Part shown: positions 25,239 through 37,499 of the stretch, one piece after another
How positions within the stretch are numbered: position 1 is the stretch's first letter
How the letters are laid out: every line of letters starts with the position of its first letter
DNA from: Maribellus comscasis
GTDB lineage: Bacteria > Bacteroidota > Bacteroidia > Bacteroidales > Prolixibacteraceae
Reading direction: 5' to 3'
Length of the DNA: 64,000 nucleotides
Assembly: GCF_009762775.1 (NCBI RefSeq)
Contig: NZ_CP046401.1
Location: 1,364,001-1,428,000, forward strand
Made by a program: the position numbers and the translations under genes
Notes under the pieces: generated by a model
What the model saw: the letters and a program-made list of their open reading frames with translations, nothing else
What the model was told of the DNA's origin: nothing
Databases searched by the model: none

Positions 25239-26129
25239 ATGAAAAAGCTAGCATTTTTAATCTTAGCACATAATGACTCCGTTCATTTAAGTAAGCTTAT
25301 TAAGGCGTTAAATTATAATTCTGACTTCTACGTACACATTGATAAGAAAACAAATATAAAAGAGTTTCAAGATAGGATACCTTTAAAAAATGTATTCTTT
25401 TTGGAGAATAGAATTACTGTATCCTGGGCAGGAATCTCAATGGTAGATGCTTTGTTCGAATTAATACACGAAGTTTTAAAATGCGAAATAGAATATTCCC
25501 ATGCAGTATTTATTACGGGTTCATGCTACCCTATAAAAAGTATTAAAACTATTTATGAAGAATTCATTTCAAACCCTGAAAAAGAATATATAAACTTCAT
25601 AGATATGAGAGACAGCCCCGAACATTATATTAAGTTAATAAAACAAAAGTGGTTTAAAGAACCAATATTTCACTTCAAAAATAAACACTTAATCAACTTA
25701 GATAAATGCATAAGATTTTTGCTCAACAAACTAAAATTGAAAAATCATTGGGGTGAAAAAATCATCCCGTACACGGGACATACATGGTGTGCGCTTACAA
25801 TGAATTGTTGTAAATACGTTTATGAATACCACAGAAATAACCCATGGTTTCGGGAGATGAATCGCTTCACTATGGCTGCAGATGAGCATTACATACACAC
25901 GATAATAGGAAACTCATTTTTTAAGCCGTTATCATTAGGCGTTACTAAATATAAGGGGCGTGGCTTATACCAATATACAAGCATTTACTTAATTGATAAA
26001 TCTTTAGTAAAATGGTATGATTTGAACGACTGGAAGGAAATTAAAGCGTCAGATAAATTATTTATCAGAAAAGTCAACTCACAAACAGGAAACGAACTGG
26101 TTACGAAAATAAATAATGAATTGTTCTAA
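25239..26129 (+). CDS. Core-2/I-branching (GT14-like) glycosyltransferase
   Basis: 296 residues, GT-A-type glycosyltransferase of the Branch/GT14 family, which in animals adds beta-1,6-GlcNAc and in bacteria modifies surface glycans. Family features: KLAFLILAHNDSVHLSKLI at the start, YVHIDKKTNIKEF, the VSWAGISMVDAL region and a GSCYPIKSI motif (the bacterial family usually has SG-D-PLKS). A mid-domain HTWCALTMNCCKYVYEY and AADEHYIHTI complete the fold. There is no signal peptide or membrane segment, so it acts on the cytoplasmic face. It is an orphan: no other polysaccharide genes are nearby. Strongly A+T-rich and in a debris-rich region, it is likely horizontally acquired. Confidence 0.8.
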   Translation: MKKLAFLILAHNDSVHLSKLIKALNYNSDFYVHIDKKTNIKEFQDRIPLKNVFFLENRITVSWAGISMVDALFELIHEVLKCEIEYSHAVFITGSCYPIKSIKTIYEEFISNPEKEYINFIDMRDSPEHYIKLIKQKWFKEPIFHFKNKHLINLDKCIRFLLNKLKLKNHWGEKIIPYTGHTWCALTMNCCKYVYEYHRNNPWFREMNRFTMAADEHYIHTIIGNSFFKPLSLGVTKYKGRGLYQYTSIYLIDKSLVKWYDLNDWKEIKASDKLFIRKVNSQTGNELVTKINNELF

Positions 26130-26279
26130 AAACCAGTCCCAACTTTAAAAACTGAAAGTAAAAGATTAAACTCCTGCAAGCCTGAACGAATAAAAACATA
26201 CCCGACATTCCCTGTTATACCTTTCTTATTCAAATTCGATACTGGTTGAGCATTGTGCACAACTCAAGGATAAGGAACA

Positions 26280-26404
26280 TCAATTCAGATACATTCGGTT
26301 TCAAAGCGTTTTTGTATAAACTTCTTTCTTCAGCTTGTTCCCGAAACCGCATTACCCGGATAAAAAACAGGACAAAAAATAAATCGAAAAAAATAAAATA
26401 CAAC
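26280..26404. repeat. Diverged dispersed repeat, copy 2
   Basis: Same orientation as the copy at 24107-24227. The minus strand of this copy is open for about 75 codons, but the first copy is not, so I do not call a gene. It occupies much of the 389-base gap between the glycosyltransferase and the pentapeptide gene. Confidence 0.45.
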
Positions 26405-26487
26405 CGGCAGAATGGCAAAACAACTGCAAGTAGTGCCAATACAACTATCTGTGGCACATTCTGACTGATTCAGAAAATGGGGTGAAA

Positions 26488-26495
26488 TATCTTTG
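26488..26495 (+). promoter_or_regulatory. Promoter -7 element of the pentapeptide gene
   Basis: TATCTTTG is an exact TAnnTTTG match 24 bases before the start codon. No good TTG -33 element lies 19-21 bases upstream, so the promoter may be weak or need an activator. Confidence 0.45.
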
Positions 26496-26518
26496 TTGTG
26501 TTTAAAAATTTATAAATT

Positions 26519-27031
26519 ATGACACAAATGGAAACAAAAAGGATTGGAAACAAAATTGCAGAAGCGAGAAAGCAAAGAAGTATCTCAGACTCAAACCTAA
26601 ATCTATGTAGATTTCAAACTACTGACCTCATTCGTAACAGTTTTAAAAACAGCTTACTAATTGAAGCTGAATTTCCAAAAAGTACAATAAAAGGTTGTGA
26701 TTTCAAAGCTGCTGATTTAACAAAGGTATTTTTTAATCTCAGTAGTTTTCTTAAGAATACAATAACAAAGGTGGTATGGAATAATACAATATTTAAAGAC
26801 ACACAATTGAAGGATGTGGTTTTTGACGGGATAATTGAAAATTGCCACTTTGAAAAATGTGCTTTTAAAGGAGTAAAATTCCAAAATGCAACGATTGTAA
26901 ATACATTCTTTAAGTACAATAAAAATCTTAACCGGGTTCAGTTTATCGATTGCAAAGTGGATAGTTTAACCTATGCGTTTTTGAAAAATGGCAAAGCAGA
27001 TTTGACTGACGTATCATTGATAACAAAATAA
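26519..27031 (+). CDS. Pentapeptide-repeat protein with a vestigial XRE-HTH start
   Basis: 170 residues. The N-terminus METKRIGNKIAEARKQRSIS is the first helix of an XRE-type HTH (usual form: TxxIGxKIAEARKxxxLSQ). It then jumps, without the rest of the HTH, into about 140 residues of pentapeptide-like repeats: CRFQTTDLIRNSFKNSLLIE, TIKGCDFKAADLTKVFF, LKDVVFDGIIENCHFEKCAF, KGVKFQNATIVNTFF. Related Bacteroidetes proteins, as I recall them, carry a full HTH plus linker before the repeats, giving nearly twice this length. I infer an in-frame internal deletion that removed DNA binding. The coding frame is intact and a -7 element precedes it, so it may still be expressed. Confidence 0.7.
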   Translation: MTQMETKRIGNKIAEARKQRSISDSNLNLCRFQTTDLIRNSFKNSLLIEAEFPKSTIKGCDFKAADLTKVFFNLSSFLKNTITKVVWNNTIFKDTQLKDVVFDGIIENCHFEKCAFKGVKFQNATIVNTFFKYNKNLNRVQFIDCKVDSLTYAFLKNGKADLTDVSLITK

Positions 27032-27492
27032 AGTAGAAAAACAAGGCACAGAATGAAACCAAAGCTTTAATCGGGAAATGCTCTGAACGGGCGAATATCC
27101 AATTTATACATTAACAGTCATTTAAAACGCTCTAAAAAGAGAATATAAACGAAGTATTACACTTGACGGGAACATAAAAAAAACTTTTCAAAAACATCAA
27201 ATCCGGGTTAAAAGTAGTTCCCGTTATTAGGCTCAACCCTATTCTCGATTTCCATTTATTGAACAGTCCTCCCGATTGAGCGCTCAAAAAAAAAGTGGTA
27301 TGAAAGGGAGCATTTCGGATTATGGTTACATCACAATAGGGTTATATCCCAAAATTTGCGCGCCGGATAAAGCGGCTAAACGGGATTTGAAAAACATATG
27401 ACAATAAAGAACGGCATCTCTTTTATATAAACTCACAGGGTAGTCATCCTTTCATCTCAGAAAAAATTCTCAAAACATTCCCGCCATCCTAT
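27032..27492. other. Intergenic region without recognisable gene
   Basis: 461 bases. I see only short inverted repeats (for example GAGCGCTC near 27276), no promoter with both elements and no frame with coding character. It probably represents decayed accessory DNA. Confidence 0.5.
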
Positions 27493-27897
27493 ATGTTGCC
27501 TATGTTAATGTTTAAAATATTCAAACATATAAGAAACCTTAATTGGATGAATTTCCTGACGCTAATGCTGCTCATCCTGACAACATTTTCTTCGTGTACT
27601 GTCCGGAAAGCAATACAGGCTGAGTCGAAACAGGAAATAACCCAAACTTTGAATCCGATAAAATCGGCTACCGTGGCTTCATCTCATTGCTTTAGTTACG
27701 ACGAAATATCTGCAGTATATAAAACCAGGACCATTGTCGAACAGTCTGATTTTTTTTCTGATCCAATCACTGAAATATTCATTTCAAAAAATACAATTAA
27801 CGGGAAGTCTTTATTCCCAATAATACCGGAAAATCCAAATTCTGCGGTTACCATTCCACTATACATTCTTTTTCGCCAAATCAAAGCATTTGTTTAG
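27493..27897 (+). CDS. Small hypothetical lipoprotein
   Basis: Up to 134 residues. The N-terminal part holds a signal with a long hydrophobic stretch MNFLTLMLLILTTFSSC, i.e. a Bacteroidetes-type lipobox before Cys. The mature part of about 95 residues starts TVRKAIQAESKQEITQTLNP and has two Cys/His-containing stretches but no motif I recognise. The start could be any of several early ATG codons. The flanking DNA is non-coding on both sides. Expected location is the outer or inner membrane; function unknown. Confidence 0.5.
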   Translation: MLPMLMFKIFKHIRNLNWMNFLTLMLLILTTFSSCTVRKAIQAESKQEITQTLNPIKSATVASSHCFSYDEISAVYKTRTIVEQSDFFSDPITEIFISKNTINGKSLFPIIPENPNSAVTIPLYILFRQIKAFV

Positions 27898-28069
27898 TTC
27901 AGGAATCAGTCCTTTTTCCGTTTAGTCTTTTCAAAACTATTTTTCACTTTTTAAACCCTACCGGTTTTGAAAACGGGAGAGTATAAGTCGATTACAAACC
28001 GACAAAGTAAATGTGAATGTATATCCCAAACAAGTGCAAACTAATTTCAAATGAATTAAATAGATCGAA

Positions 28070-29107
28070 ATGAATTATATAAAAGAAAAAATAAATCCAG
28101 AAAAATCATTTGACCTTGCCGGTCTGATAACTTTATCTTTACGACTTGTAGCCGGCTGGACATATTTCTCTGCCTTTTGGAGAAGAATCATATTAACCGA
28201 CAAGCTAAACCCTGAGTTACCGGGTTACATCGGAGAAAAGTTTAATCATTTTCTCCCCAATGCACTCGGAATAAAACCGCTCATCGGGTTTCTGGTCAGC
28301 CATCCCGACTGGCTGTGGTGGGCTATGGTCGTTTTCACCATTATTGAAGGTATTGTTGGCTTGCTTTTTATGCTTGGTTTATTTACCCGGATGATGAGCA
28401 TCGGCATTCTGAGCCTTGCTTTTGGAATTTTACTGGGCTCAGGCTGGATAGGAACCACCTGTCTTGACGAGTGGCAAATCGGAATCCTCGGAATTGCGGC
28501 CGGTTTTACCATCTTTCTTTCCGGTGGTGGAATATTTTCCATCGACAACCTGCTTTTTGTAAAAAACAAAAAAATAACAACAAAAAAATGGTTTGCGTGG
28601 CTGGCGTCCGGTGAACTGCCTTTGTCAAAACAATACCTGAAACAGCTGGCTTTTACAGGTGCCATGTTAATTCTGTTTGTCAGCCTTTCTACCAACCAGA
28701 TTTTTCACGGAGGAATTTGGGGAACGTTACATAATAAATCAGTAAAACCAGACATTGAGATTTCAAATGTCTTTGTTACGGATAAAAATCTCAACTTTAC
28801 AGTTTTCCGGACAGAGGGTGTAGATGTTTACGGTTCATTTTTAATCGAAATTGCGTTGAGCAATCAGAATGGCGAGAAAAAAATAGCACTGAATAGTGAC
28901 GATTTAGCAAACTTTCCTGCAGAAAACATCTCAAACCATTTTGTAACAAAAGTAAAACCCGGAAAACACAGTCTGATTATCCCGCTTGGCGGCAAAGCCG
29001 ATATTACCATTCCTTTTGAAAAACCGGAGGGGCTTTCTCCGGGAACATATAAACTGGTGTTGACTGATGTCAGTGGAATATTCTGGACCACAGATATTGT
29101 TCTATAA
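28070..29107 (+). CDS. DoxD-DoxA fusion (thiosulfate:quinone oxidoreductase-like)
   Basis: 345 residues. The N-terminal about 185 residues form a DoxD-type four-helix membrane domain (LRLVAGWTYFSAFWRRIIL; HPDWLWWAMVVFTIIEGIVG; LGLFTRMMSIGILSLAFGIL; CLDEWQIGILGIAAGFTIFL). After one more membrane helix (about 205-222), the remaining about 120 residues are the DoxA-type periplasmic beta-domain (KPDIEISNVFVTDKNLNFTV ... LSPGTYKLVLTDVSGIFWTT). In Acidianus these two subunits oxidise thiosulfate and reduce quinone. In Bacteroidetes the fused form is common but its electron donor is unproven. It is a single gene with no sulfur-oxidation neighbours. Confidence 0.85.
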   Translation: MNYIKEKINPEKSFDLAGLITLSLRLVAGWTYFSAFWRRIILTDKLNPELPGYIGEKFNHFLPNALGIKPLIGFLVSHPDWLWWAMVVFTIIEGIVGLLFMLGLFTRMMSIGILSLAFGILLGSGWIGTTCLDEWQIGILGIAAGFTIFLSGGGIFSIDNLLFVKNKKITTKKWFAWLASGELPLSKQYLKQLAFTGAMLILFVSLSTNQIFHGGIWGTLHNKSVKPDIEISNVFVTDKNLNFTVFRTEGVDVYGSFLIEIALSNQNGEKKIALNSDDLANFPAENISNHFVTKVKPGKHSLIIPLGGKADITIPFEKPEGLSPGTYKLVLTDVSGIFWTTDIVL

Positions 29108-29127
29108 ATGTTTGCAAATACAGACAT

Positions 29128-29518
29128 TACTGATATATACATATTTCACAAACTTCCGGAAACCATTTACAAAAATGATTCGAACTGGGTTTCATAACTC
29201 CGGCTAATGCCCGAAGACTCTTTTAATCCAAAAAAAGAACGTCAAATTTAAAACGGGAGATTCAGGAGCGTTGTTTCAGGAGTTATTACCAAATATCAGC
29301 GGATGGGGATCGAGTCAGGAATATTTTATCAGTTAAAAAAAGTGATGCTTAAAAAAACGTGGTACAATGATATGGAAATGAGTTGGGTGGACGATTTTAA
29401 TCCCAAAATGAATACCTTATTCACATCGTTTGGTGCCAGGCAGACACTCACGCATAAAACCATGCGTTATTTATTCGACCAAAATAAAACGTTTAAAAGG
29501 GCTCCGATTATAGATTAA
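29128..29518 (+). pseudogene. Decayed, internally deleted copy of the downstream acyltransferase-like gene
   Basis: Pieces in order match the intact gene at 29569-30780. IFHKLPETIYKNDSNWV (about 29140-29194) matches LFHEVPRIIYQNDPNWV; MPEDSFNPKKERQ matches MVEDTFNPAKNKT. After a deletion of most of the middle, KYQRMGIESGIFYQLKK through DQNKTFKRAPIID matches KYQRSGVESAIFWHQEQ through DRNKPFQRAPIIG. Stops and frameshifts separate the pieces. It is a tandem duplicate that has lost over 200 codons. Confidence 0.85.
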
Positions 29519-29568
29519 ATGCCCGGCATTTCCCAAATTTGAGCTACCTTCGCAAAAAAAATGATGCC

Positions 29569-30780
29569 ATGAAACTTGTAGAAGTAAACGATAAAAAAAG
29601 CCGGAAACTATTCCACGAGGTTCCTCGCATAATATATCAAAATGACCCCAATTGGGTTCAACCTCTGGAAGGAATGGTTGAGGATACCTTTAACCCGGCC
29701 AAAAATAAAACCTTTAAAAACGGAAAAGCAATTCGGTGGGTGCTGACCGATGACAATAACAATTTGCTCGGTAGAATTGCAGCCTTTATCAATTTAAACA
29801 CCGCCAAAACCTATGAGCAACCGACCGGCGGTTGTGGTTTTTTTGAATGTGTCGATAAACAAGAGGCAGCAAATCTGCTTTTTGATACGGCAAAAGAATG
29901 GAATAAAAAAAATGGTATGGAGGCCATGGACGGCCCGGTAAACTTTGGCGAAAACTACGTAAACTGGGGTTTACTGGTTGACGGTTTTATGCAGCAAGGA
30001 TATGGAATGCCCTACAATCCCCCCTATTACGAAAAACTTTTTCGCAATTATGGTTTTGAAATTTACTTTGAACAGTATTGTTATCATCTCGACTACACTG
30101 TACCTTTCCCTGAACGTTTCTGGAAAATAGCAGAATGGATTGCCAAAAAACCACAATACAATTTTCGTCATTTTGATTATAAGGAAACAGACAAGTTTGT
30201 AAAAGATTTCTGCACGGTTTATGACGCCGCCTGGTCTTTTCATGAACACTACAAACCACTTGACCCGGAAGATATCCATGATTTTATTACCTCTTCAAAA
30301 GCCATTCTCGACCCTGAAATGATTTGGTTTGCTTATCACGAGGAAAAACCCATTGCTTTATTTGTTATGATTCCTGATATCAACCAGATTCTAAAAAAAC
30401 TCAATGGAAAACTAAATGCTTTGGGAATAACAAAGTTCCTCTATTACAAGTGGAAAAAAATCATGACCCGAACCCGGATTATTATTATGGGAATCGATGC
30501 AAAATACCAGCGTTCGGGAGTTGAATCGGCAATTTTCTGGCACCAGGAACAGATTATGAAAAAGAAATCGCACAGGCATTATAGTGAAGTTGAGCTGTCG
30601 TGGGCAGGCGACTTTAATCCCAAAATTATTGCTGTTTATGAAGCTACAGGAGCAAAACGGACAAAAACACATTATACAATGCGTTATCTTTTTGACCGGA
30701 ACAAACCCTTCCAGCGAGCACCGATAATTGGCTCCGAATCGCTCAACGAAAAAGTAAAGGCAAAAACAGGTAAAATTTAA
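29569..30780 (+). CDS. GNAT-fold acyltransferase-like protein of unknown substrate
   Basis: 403 residues from the ATG at 29569; the TTG at 29539 would add ten residues of poor quality. It has the look of a large cytoplasmic GNAT-type protein: an N-terminal domain with IIYQNDPNWVQPLEGMVEDT and GGCGFFECVDKQEAANLLFD, and a central GPVNFGENYVNWGLLVDGFM. A C-terminal part reads IIIMGIDAKYQRSGVESAIF, EVELSWAGDFNPKIIAVYEA and TGAKRTKTHYTMRYLFDRNK, where the last is the acetyl-CoA-pyrophosphate-adjacent and C-terminal GNAT region. The family is widespread in Bacteroidetes and uncharacterised. A decayed tandem duplicate lies immediately upstream. Confidence 0.75.
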   Translation: MKLVEVNDKKSRKLFHEVPRIIYQNDPNWVQPLEGMVEDTFNPAKNKTFKNGKAIRWVLTDDNNNLLGRIAAFINLNTAKTYEQPTGGCGFFECVDKQEAANLLFDTAKEWNKKNGMEAMDGPVNFGENYVNWGLLVDGFMQQGYGMPYNPPYYEKLFRNYGFEIYFEQYCYHLDYTVPFPERFWKIAEWIAKKPQYNFRHFDYKETDKFVKDFCTVYDAAWSFHEHYKPLDPEDIHDFITSSKAILDPEMIWFAYHEEKPIALFVMIPDINQILKKLNGKLNALGITKFLYYKWKKIMTRTRIIIMGIDAKYQRSGVESAIFWHQEQIMKKKSHRHYSEVELSWAGDFNPKIIAVYEATGAKRTKTHYTMRYLFDRNKPFQRAPIIGSESLNEKVKAKTGKI

Positions 30781-30786
30781 CACTAC

Positions 30787-30820
30787 TTTTTTGGATTATA
30801 GCGATCTATAACTATCTTTG
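30787..30820 (+). promoter_or_regulatory. Promoter of rpmE2
   Basis: A run of T ending in TTG (30791-30793), 19 bases, then TATCTTTG (30813-30820). Both elements match the Bacteroidetes consensus with ideal spacing. It leaves a leader of about 75 bases. Confidence 0.8.
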
Positions 30821-30852
30821 CAGGCCAAAATAAAAAGTTGTAATAACAGAAA

Positions 30853-30885
30853 GAATGGATTACAGTAATTGAAATGTAACCATTC
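30853..30885 (+). promoter_or_regulatory. Leader hairpin upstream of rpmE2, possible L31 autoregulatory element
   Basis: GAATGG-A-TTACA (30853-30864), a ten-base loop, then TGTAA-CCATTC (30875-30885): eleven base pairs with one bulged A, inside the rpmE2 leader and ending 18 bases before the start codon. Ribosomal protein leaders often carry such structures; binding by L31 is inference. Confidence 0.45.
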
Positions 30886-30903
30886 AGATAAAAATAAACA
30901 AAA

Positions 30904-31167
30904 ATGAAAAAAGGAATACATCCCGAAGATTACAGACTGGTAGCTTTCAGAGATATGTCAAACGGGCATACTTTTTTTACCAAGTCTACAGTTAACACCA
31001 AAGAAACTGAAGTTATCGACGGTGTTGAATACCCGCTGTTCAAAATTGAAATCTCAAATACCTCACATCCTTTTTACACCGGTAAAGTAAAACTGGTGGA
31101 TACAGCAGGACGTGTTGACAAATTTATGAGCCGTTACGGGAAACACATGGACAAGAGAAAAAAATAA
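30904..31167 (+). CDS. rpmE2: 50S ribosomal protein L31, type B
   Basis: 87-residue L31 of the zinc-independent type B: it starts [19 protein letters not shown], contains [32 protein letters not shown] and [11 protein letters not shown], and lacks the CxxC zinc pair of type A. L31 bridges the ribosomal subunits. It is a single-gene unit with its own promoter, structured leader and terminator. No type A copy is in the window. Confidence 0.95.
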   Translation: MKKGIHPEDYRLVAFRDMSNGHTFFTKSTVNTKETEVIDGVEYPLFKIEISNTSHPFYTGKVKLVDTAGRVDKFMSRYGKHMDKRKK

Positions 31168-31184
31168 ACGAAATAGGGCAATAG

Positions 31185-31220
31185 AAAAAACATCCGTCTT
31201 TTTGATGGATGTTTTTTTTT
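31185..31220 (+). terminator. Intrinsic terminator of rpmE2
   Basis: A-tract, ACATCC, loop GTCTTTTTGAT, GGATGT and a run of nine or more T, 17 bases after the stop codon. Confidence 0.9.
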
Positions 31221-31373
31221 GTGCCAATATGAAATTTTGTCGGGATATACCACAAATTCCTGTGAACATTTCCGATAAAAATCGCATTACTTTTTATGGC
31301 ACAACTATTGACCAACACCACCTAATAAAATCAGAACGTCTGAATAAGACAGTTTGTCACTAATTGGAATTAT

Positions 31374-33824
31374 ATGGGTAAAATTAAACATACAGGTTAT
31401 CAAAATATATTTACAGGAATGGTCGATAATGATTCCGAATTTATACCAATCATTGCTGACGGAGACGATAAAGAATTAAAAAATACGGAGATTCCGGATG
31501 TTCTTCCGATTCTCCCCTTGCGCAATACCGTGTTATTTCCGGGAGTTGTACTTCCGATTACTGTTGGACGTGAAAAATCGTTACGGCTGATAAAAGATGT
31601 TTATGCCGGCGGACGGTTACTGGGAACGATTGCGCAAAAAGATTATACGATTGACAAGCCCAAAACAACCGATTTGTTTCATACAGGTACGGTTGCGGAA
31701 ATTTTGAAAATTCTCGAAATGCCCGATGGCTCAACATCAGTAATTATCCAGGGAAAAAGAAGATATAATATTCTCGAATTTGTAAGCGAGGACCCGTATT
31801 TTAAGGCAAAAATTGACCCGCTGAGTGATTTTGTACCTGAAAACGACAATGAGTTCAGCGCCATTGTTGGGTCGCTAAAAGACCTTTCCATTAAAATTGC
31901 TCAATTTTCGGCCAATGTTCCGCCTGAGGCGACTTTTGCTGTTAAAAATATTGAGAACTCTACTTTCCTCATCAATTTTATTTGTTCGAATACCGATCTG
32001 AATGTGTCCGACAAACAAAACCTGCTGGAAATAGAGAGCATCAAAGAAAGGGGTGTTCAGGCCATTAGCTACCTGGTAAAAGAGGTACAAATGCTGGAGC
32101 TAAAACAAGACATACAGAAGAAAGTAAAAACCGACATGGACAAGCAACAACGCGAGTTTATGTTGAACCAGCAAATGAAGACGATTCAGGATGAGTTGGG
32201 CGGAAATCCGGTGGAACAGGAAATTAACGAACTCAAAGCAAAAGCCAAAGAAAAAAAGTGGGATGAAGATGTAGCCAAATTTTTTGAAAAAGAAGTGGAA
32301 AAACTGGGGCGTTTAAATCCGGCTGCCGGAGAATATTCTGTTCAATATACTTTTTGCCAGACTTTGCTTGATTTACCCTGGGACGAATACACCAAAGATA
32401 ATTTCGACCTGAAGAATGCCAGTAAAGTATTGGATGAAGATCACTACGGACTGGAAAAGGTAAAGGAAAGGATCCTGGAACACCTGGCAGTGCTGAAATT
32501 GAAAAATGACATGAAATCTCCGATTTTGTGTTTATATGGACCTCCGGGAGTTGGAAAAACATCACTCGGAAAATCGGTAGCACGTGCACTGGACAGAAAC
32601 TACGTTCGAATCAGTTTGGGTGGATTACATGATGAATCCGAAATCCGGGGGCACCGGAAAACATACATCGGTGCAATGCCCGGCCGGATTATTCAAAATA
32701 TACGAAAAGCAAAATCATCCAACCCGGTTTTTATTCTGGATGAGATTGACAAGGTTTCAAAACATTTTCATGGAGATCCTGCTTCTGCTTTGCTCGAAGT
32801 TCTGGATCCGGAACAAAATGGTGAATTCCACGACAATTATGTGGAACACGATTATGACCTTTCAAGGGTGATGTTTATTGCTACGGCAAATACATTAAGT
32901 ACCATTGCTCCTCCTCTTCGCGATCGTTTGGAGCTTATTGAGGTAAGCGGATACCTGGTGGAAGAAAAAATCGAAATTGCCAAACGGCACCTGATTCCAA
33001 AACAGCTGGAGAATCACGGTTTAACAAAAAAGGACGTTTCATTCTCTAAAGATGCCATTGAGCTTGTGATTGACGGATACACCCGCGAATCGGGCGTGCG
33101 CGAACTGGATAAGAAAATTGCTAAAGTGGTGCGACGCATTGCCAAAAAAATAGCTTTTGAAGAAAGTTACAATAAAAAGCTTAGCAAAACAGACATAAAA
33201 GAATACCTCGGAGTTACAGAATATTCCAAGGAGAAATACCAGGGTAATGATTTTGCAGGGGTGGTAACCGGTTTAGCCTGGACAGCGGTTGGCGGAGAAA
33301 TTCTGTATGTGGAAACCAGTCTCAGTAAAGGAAAAGGTGCGTTAACTCTCACCGGTAACCTGGGCGATGTGATGAAAGAATCAGCCATGCTGGCCCACGA
33401 ATATCTAAAATCGCATGCAGAGCAACTGGAACTGAAACCTGAAGTATTTAATAACTGGAATGTTCATATACACGTTCCCGAGGGTGCGATTCCCAAAGAC
33501 GGTCCTTCGGCTGGTGTGACTATGGTTACGTCGCTTGCGTCAGCTTTCACTCAGCGAAAAGTAAAAAAGAACCTGGCCATGACAGGTGAGATTACACTCC
33601 GTGGAAAAGTACTGCCCGTTGGCGGAATAAAAGAAAAAATCCTGGCGGCAAAACGTGCCGGAATTACTGAAATTATTCTTTCGGAAGACAACAAAAAGAA
33701 CCTGGAAGAAATAAAAAATATTTACCTGAAAGGATTAAAATTCCACTTTGTAAAAACCATTATGGACGTGCTGGACATTGCACTTCTGAAAACAAAAGTG
33801 GAAAAACCGGTATTGGTTAACTAA
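31374..33824 (+). CDS. lon: ATP-dependent protease Lon (LonA)
   Basis: Cytoplasmic AAA+ serine protease for quality control, 816 residues. Substrate-binding LON-N domain (about 40-240, [19 protein letters not shown]), coiled helical linker, AAA+ domain with Walker [10 protein letters not shown] at 389-397 (Lys395), Walker [10 protein letters not shown] and sensor regions, and a C-terminal protease with the Ser712 ([10 protein letters not shown])-Lys755 ([10 protein letters not shown]) dyad. This is standard length for LonA. In the 206-base upstream region TGGCACaactaTTGA (31297-31311) resembles a sigma-54 -24/-12 site with one mismatch, and GACAGTTTGTC is a short inverted repeat near the start; neither is proven. 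A strong terminator follows. Confidence 0.97.
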   Translation: MGKIKHTGYQNIFTGMVDNDSEFIPIIADGDDKELKNTEIPDVLPILPLRNTVLFPGVVLPITVGREKSLRLIKDVYAGGRLLGTIAQKDYTIDKPKTTDLFHTGTVAEILKILEMPDGSTSVIIQGKRRYNILEFVSEDPYFKAKIDPLSDFVPENDNEFSAIVGSLKDLSIKIAQFSANVPPEATFAVKNIENSTFLINFICSNTDLNVSDKQNLLEIESIKERGVQAISYLVKEVQMLELKQDIQKKVKTDMDKQQREFMLNQQMKTIQDELGGNPVEQEINELKAKAKEKKWDEDVAKFFEKEVEKLGRLNPAAGEYSVQYTFCQTLLDLPWDEYTKDNFDLKNASKVLDEDHYGLEKVKERILEHLAVLKLKNDMKSPILCLYGPPGVGKTSLGKSVARALDRNYVRISLGGLHDESEIRGHRKTYIGAMPGRIIQNIRKAKSSNPVFILDEIDKVSKHFHGDPASALLEVLDPEQNGEFHDNYVEHDYDLSRVMFIATANTLSTIAPPLRDRLELIEVSGYLVEEKIEIAKRHLIPKQLENHGLTKKDVSFSKDAIELVIDGYTRESGVRELDKKIAKVVRRIAKKIAFEESYNKKLSKTDIKEYLGVTEYSKEKYQGNDFAGVVTGLAWTAVGGEILYVETSLSKGKGALTLTGNLGDVMKESAMLAHEYLKSHAEQLELKPEVFNNWNVHIHVPEGAIPKDGPSAGVTMVTSLASAFTQRKVKKNLAMTGEITLRGKVLPVGGIKEKILAAKRAGITEIILSEDNKKNLEEIKNIYLKGLKFHFVKTIMDVLDIALLKTKVEKPVLVN

Positions 33825-33873
33825 TACCGCTTGTATTACCGGTTTTTGAAAAGTATTTCAATTACCGGAGAAC

Positions 33874-33909
33874 AAAAAAAGGAGCATGTAAATCGTGCTC
33901 CTTTTTTTT
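33874..33909 (+). terminator. Intrinsic terminator between convergent lon and GH2 gene
   Basis: A-tract, GGAGCATG, loop TAAATC, GTGCTCC, T-tract. The A/T-tracts on both sides suit termination from both directions. Confidence 0.88.
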
Positions 33910-33933
33910 GTTTTGTATCGGAAAAAGTCAATA

Positions 33934-37284
<3,351 letters not shown>

Positions 37285-37499
37285 TTATTGATTCTCTCTT
37301 TTTTAAAGACGTAGATTTTTGCATATACACCTATATAAATATAATTTTTGAAAATTGCACGATGCCCGGAGTCATTCGGATTTACCACCACGAATGGAAT
37401 AAAAACATTTTTATTCTTAAAAGCTAAAAAAAGTGTAATAGTTCTTTACCGGCTTAAAAGAGCAGACGATTAAAAAAGACAGCACCACGTGGCAACAGC

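Noticed and set aside
26230..26457. 75-codon minus-strand frame in the dispersed repeat copy 2
   Set aside because: The homologous copy at 24107-24227 has stops and indels in that frame, so protein coding is not conserved.
31297..31311. Sigma-54 promoter of lon
   Set aside because: TGGCAC-N5-TTGA has a mismatch at the critical GC of the -12 element; kept only as a remark under lon.
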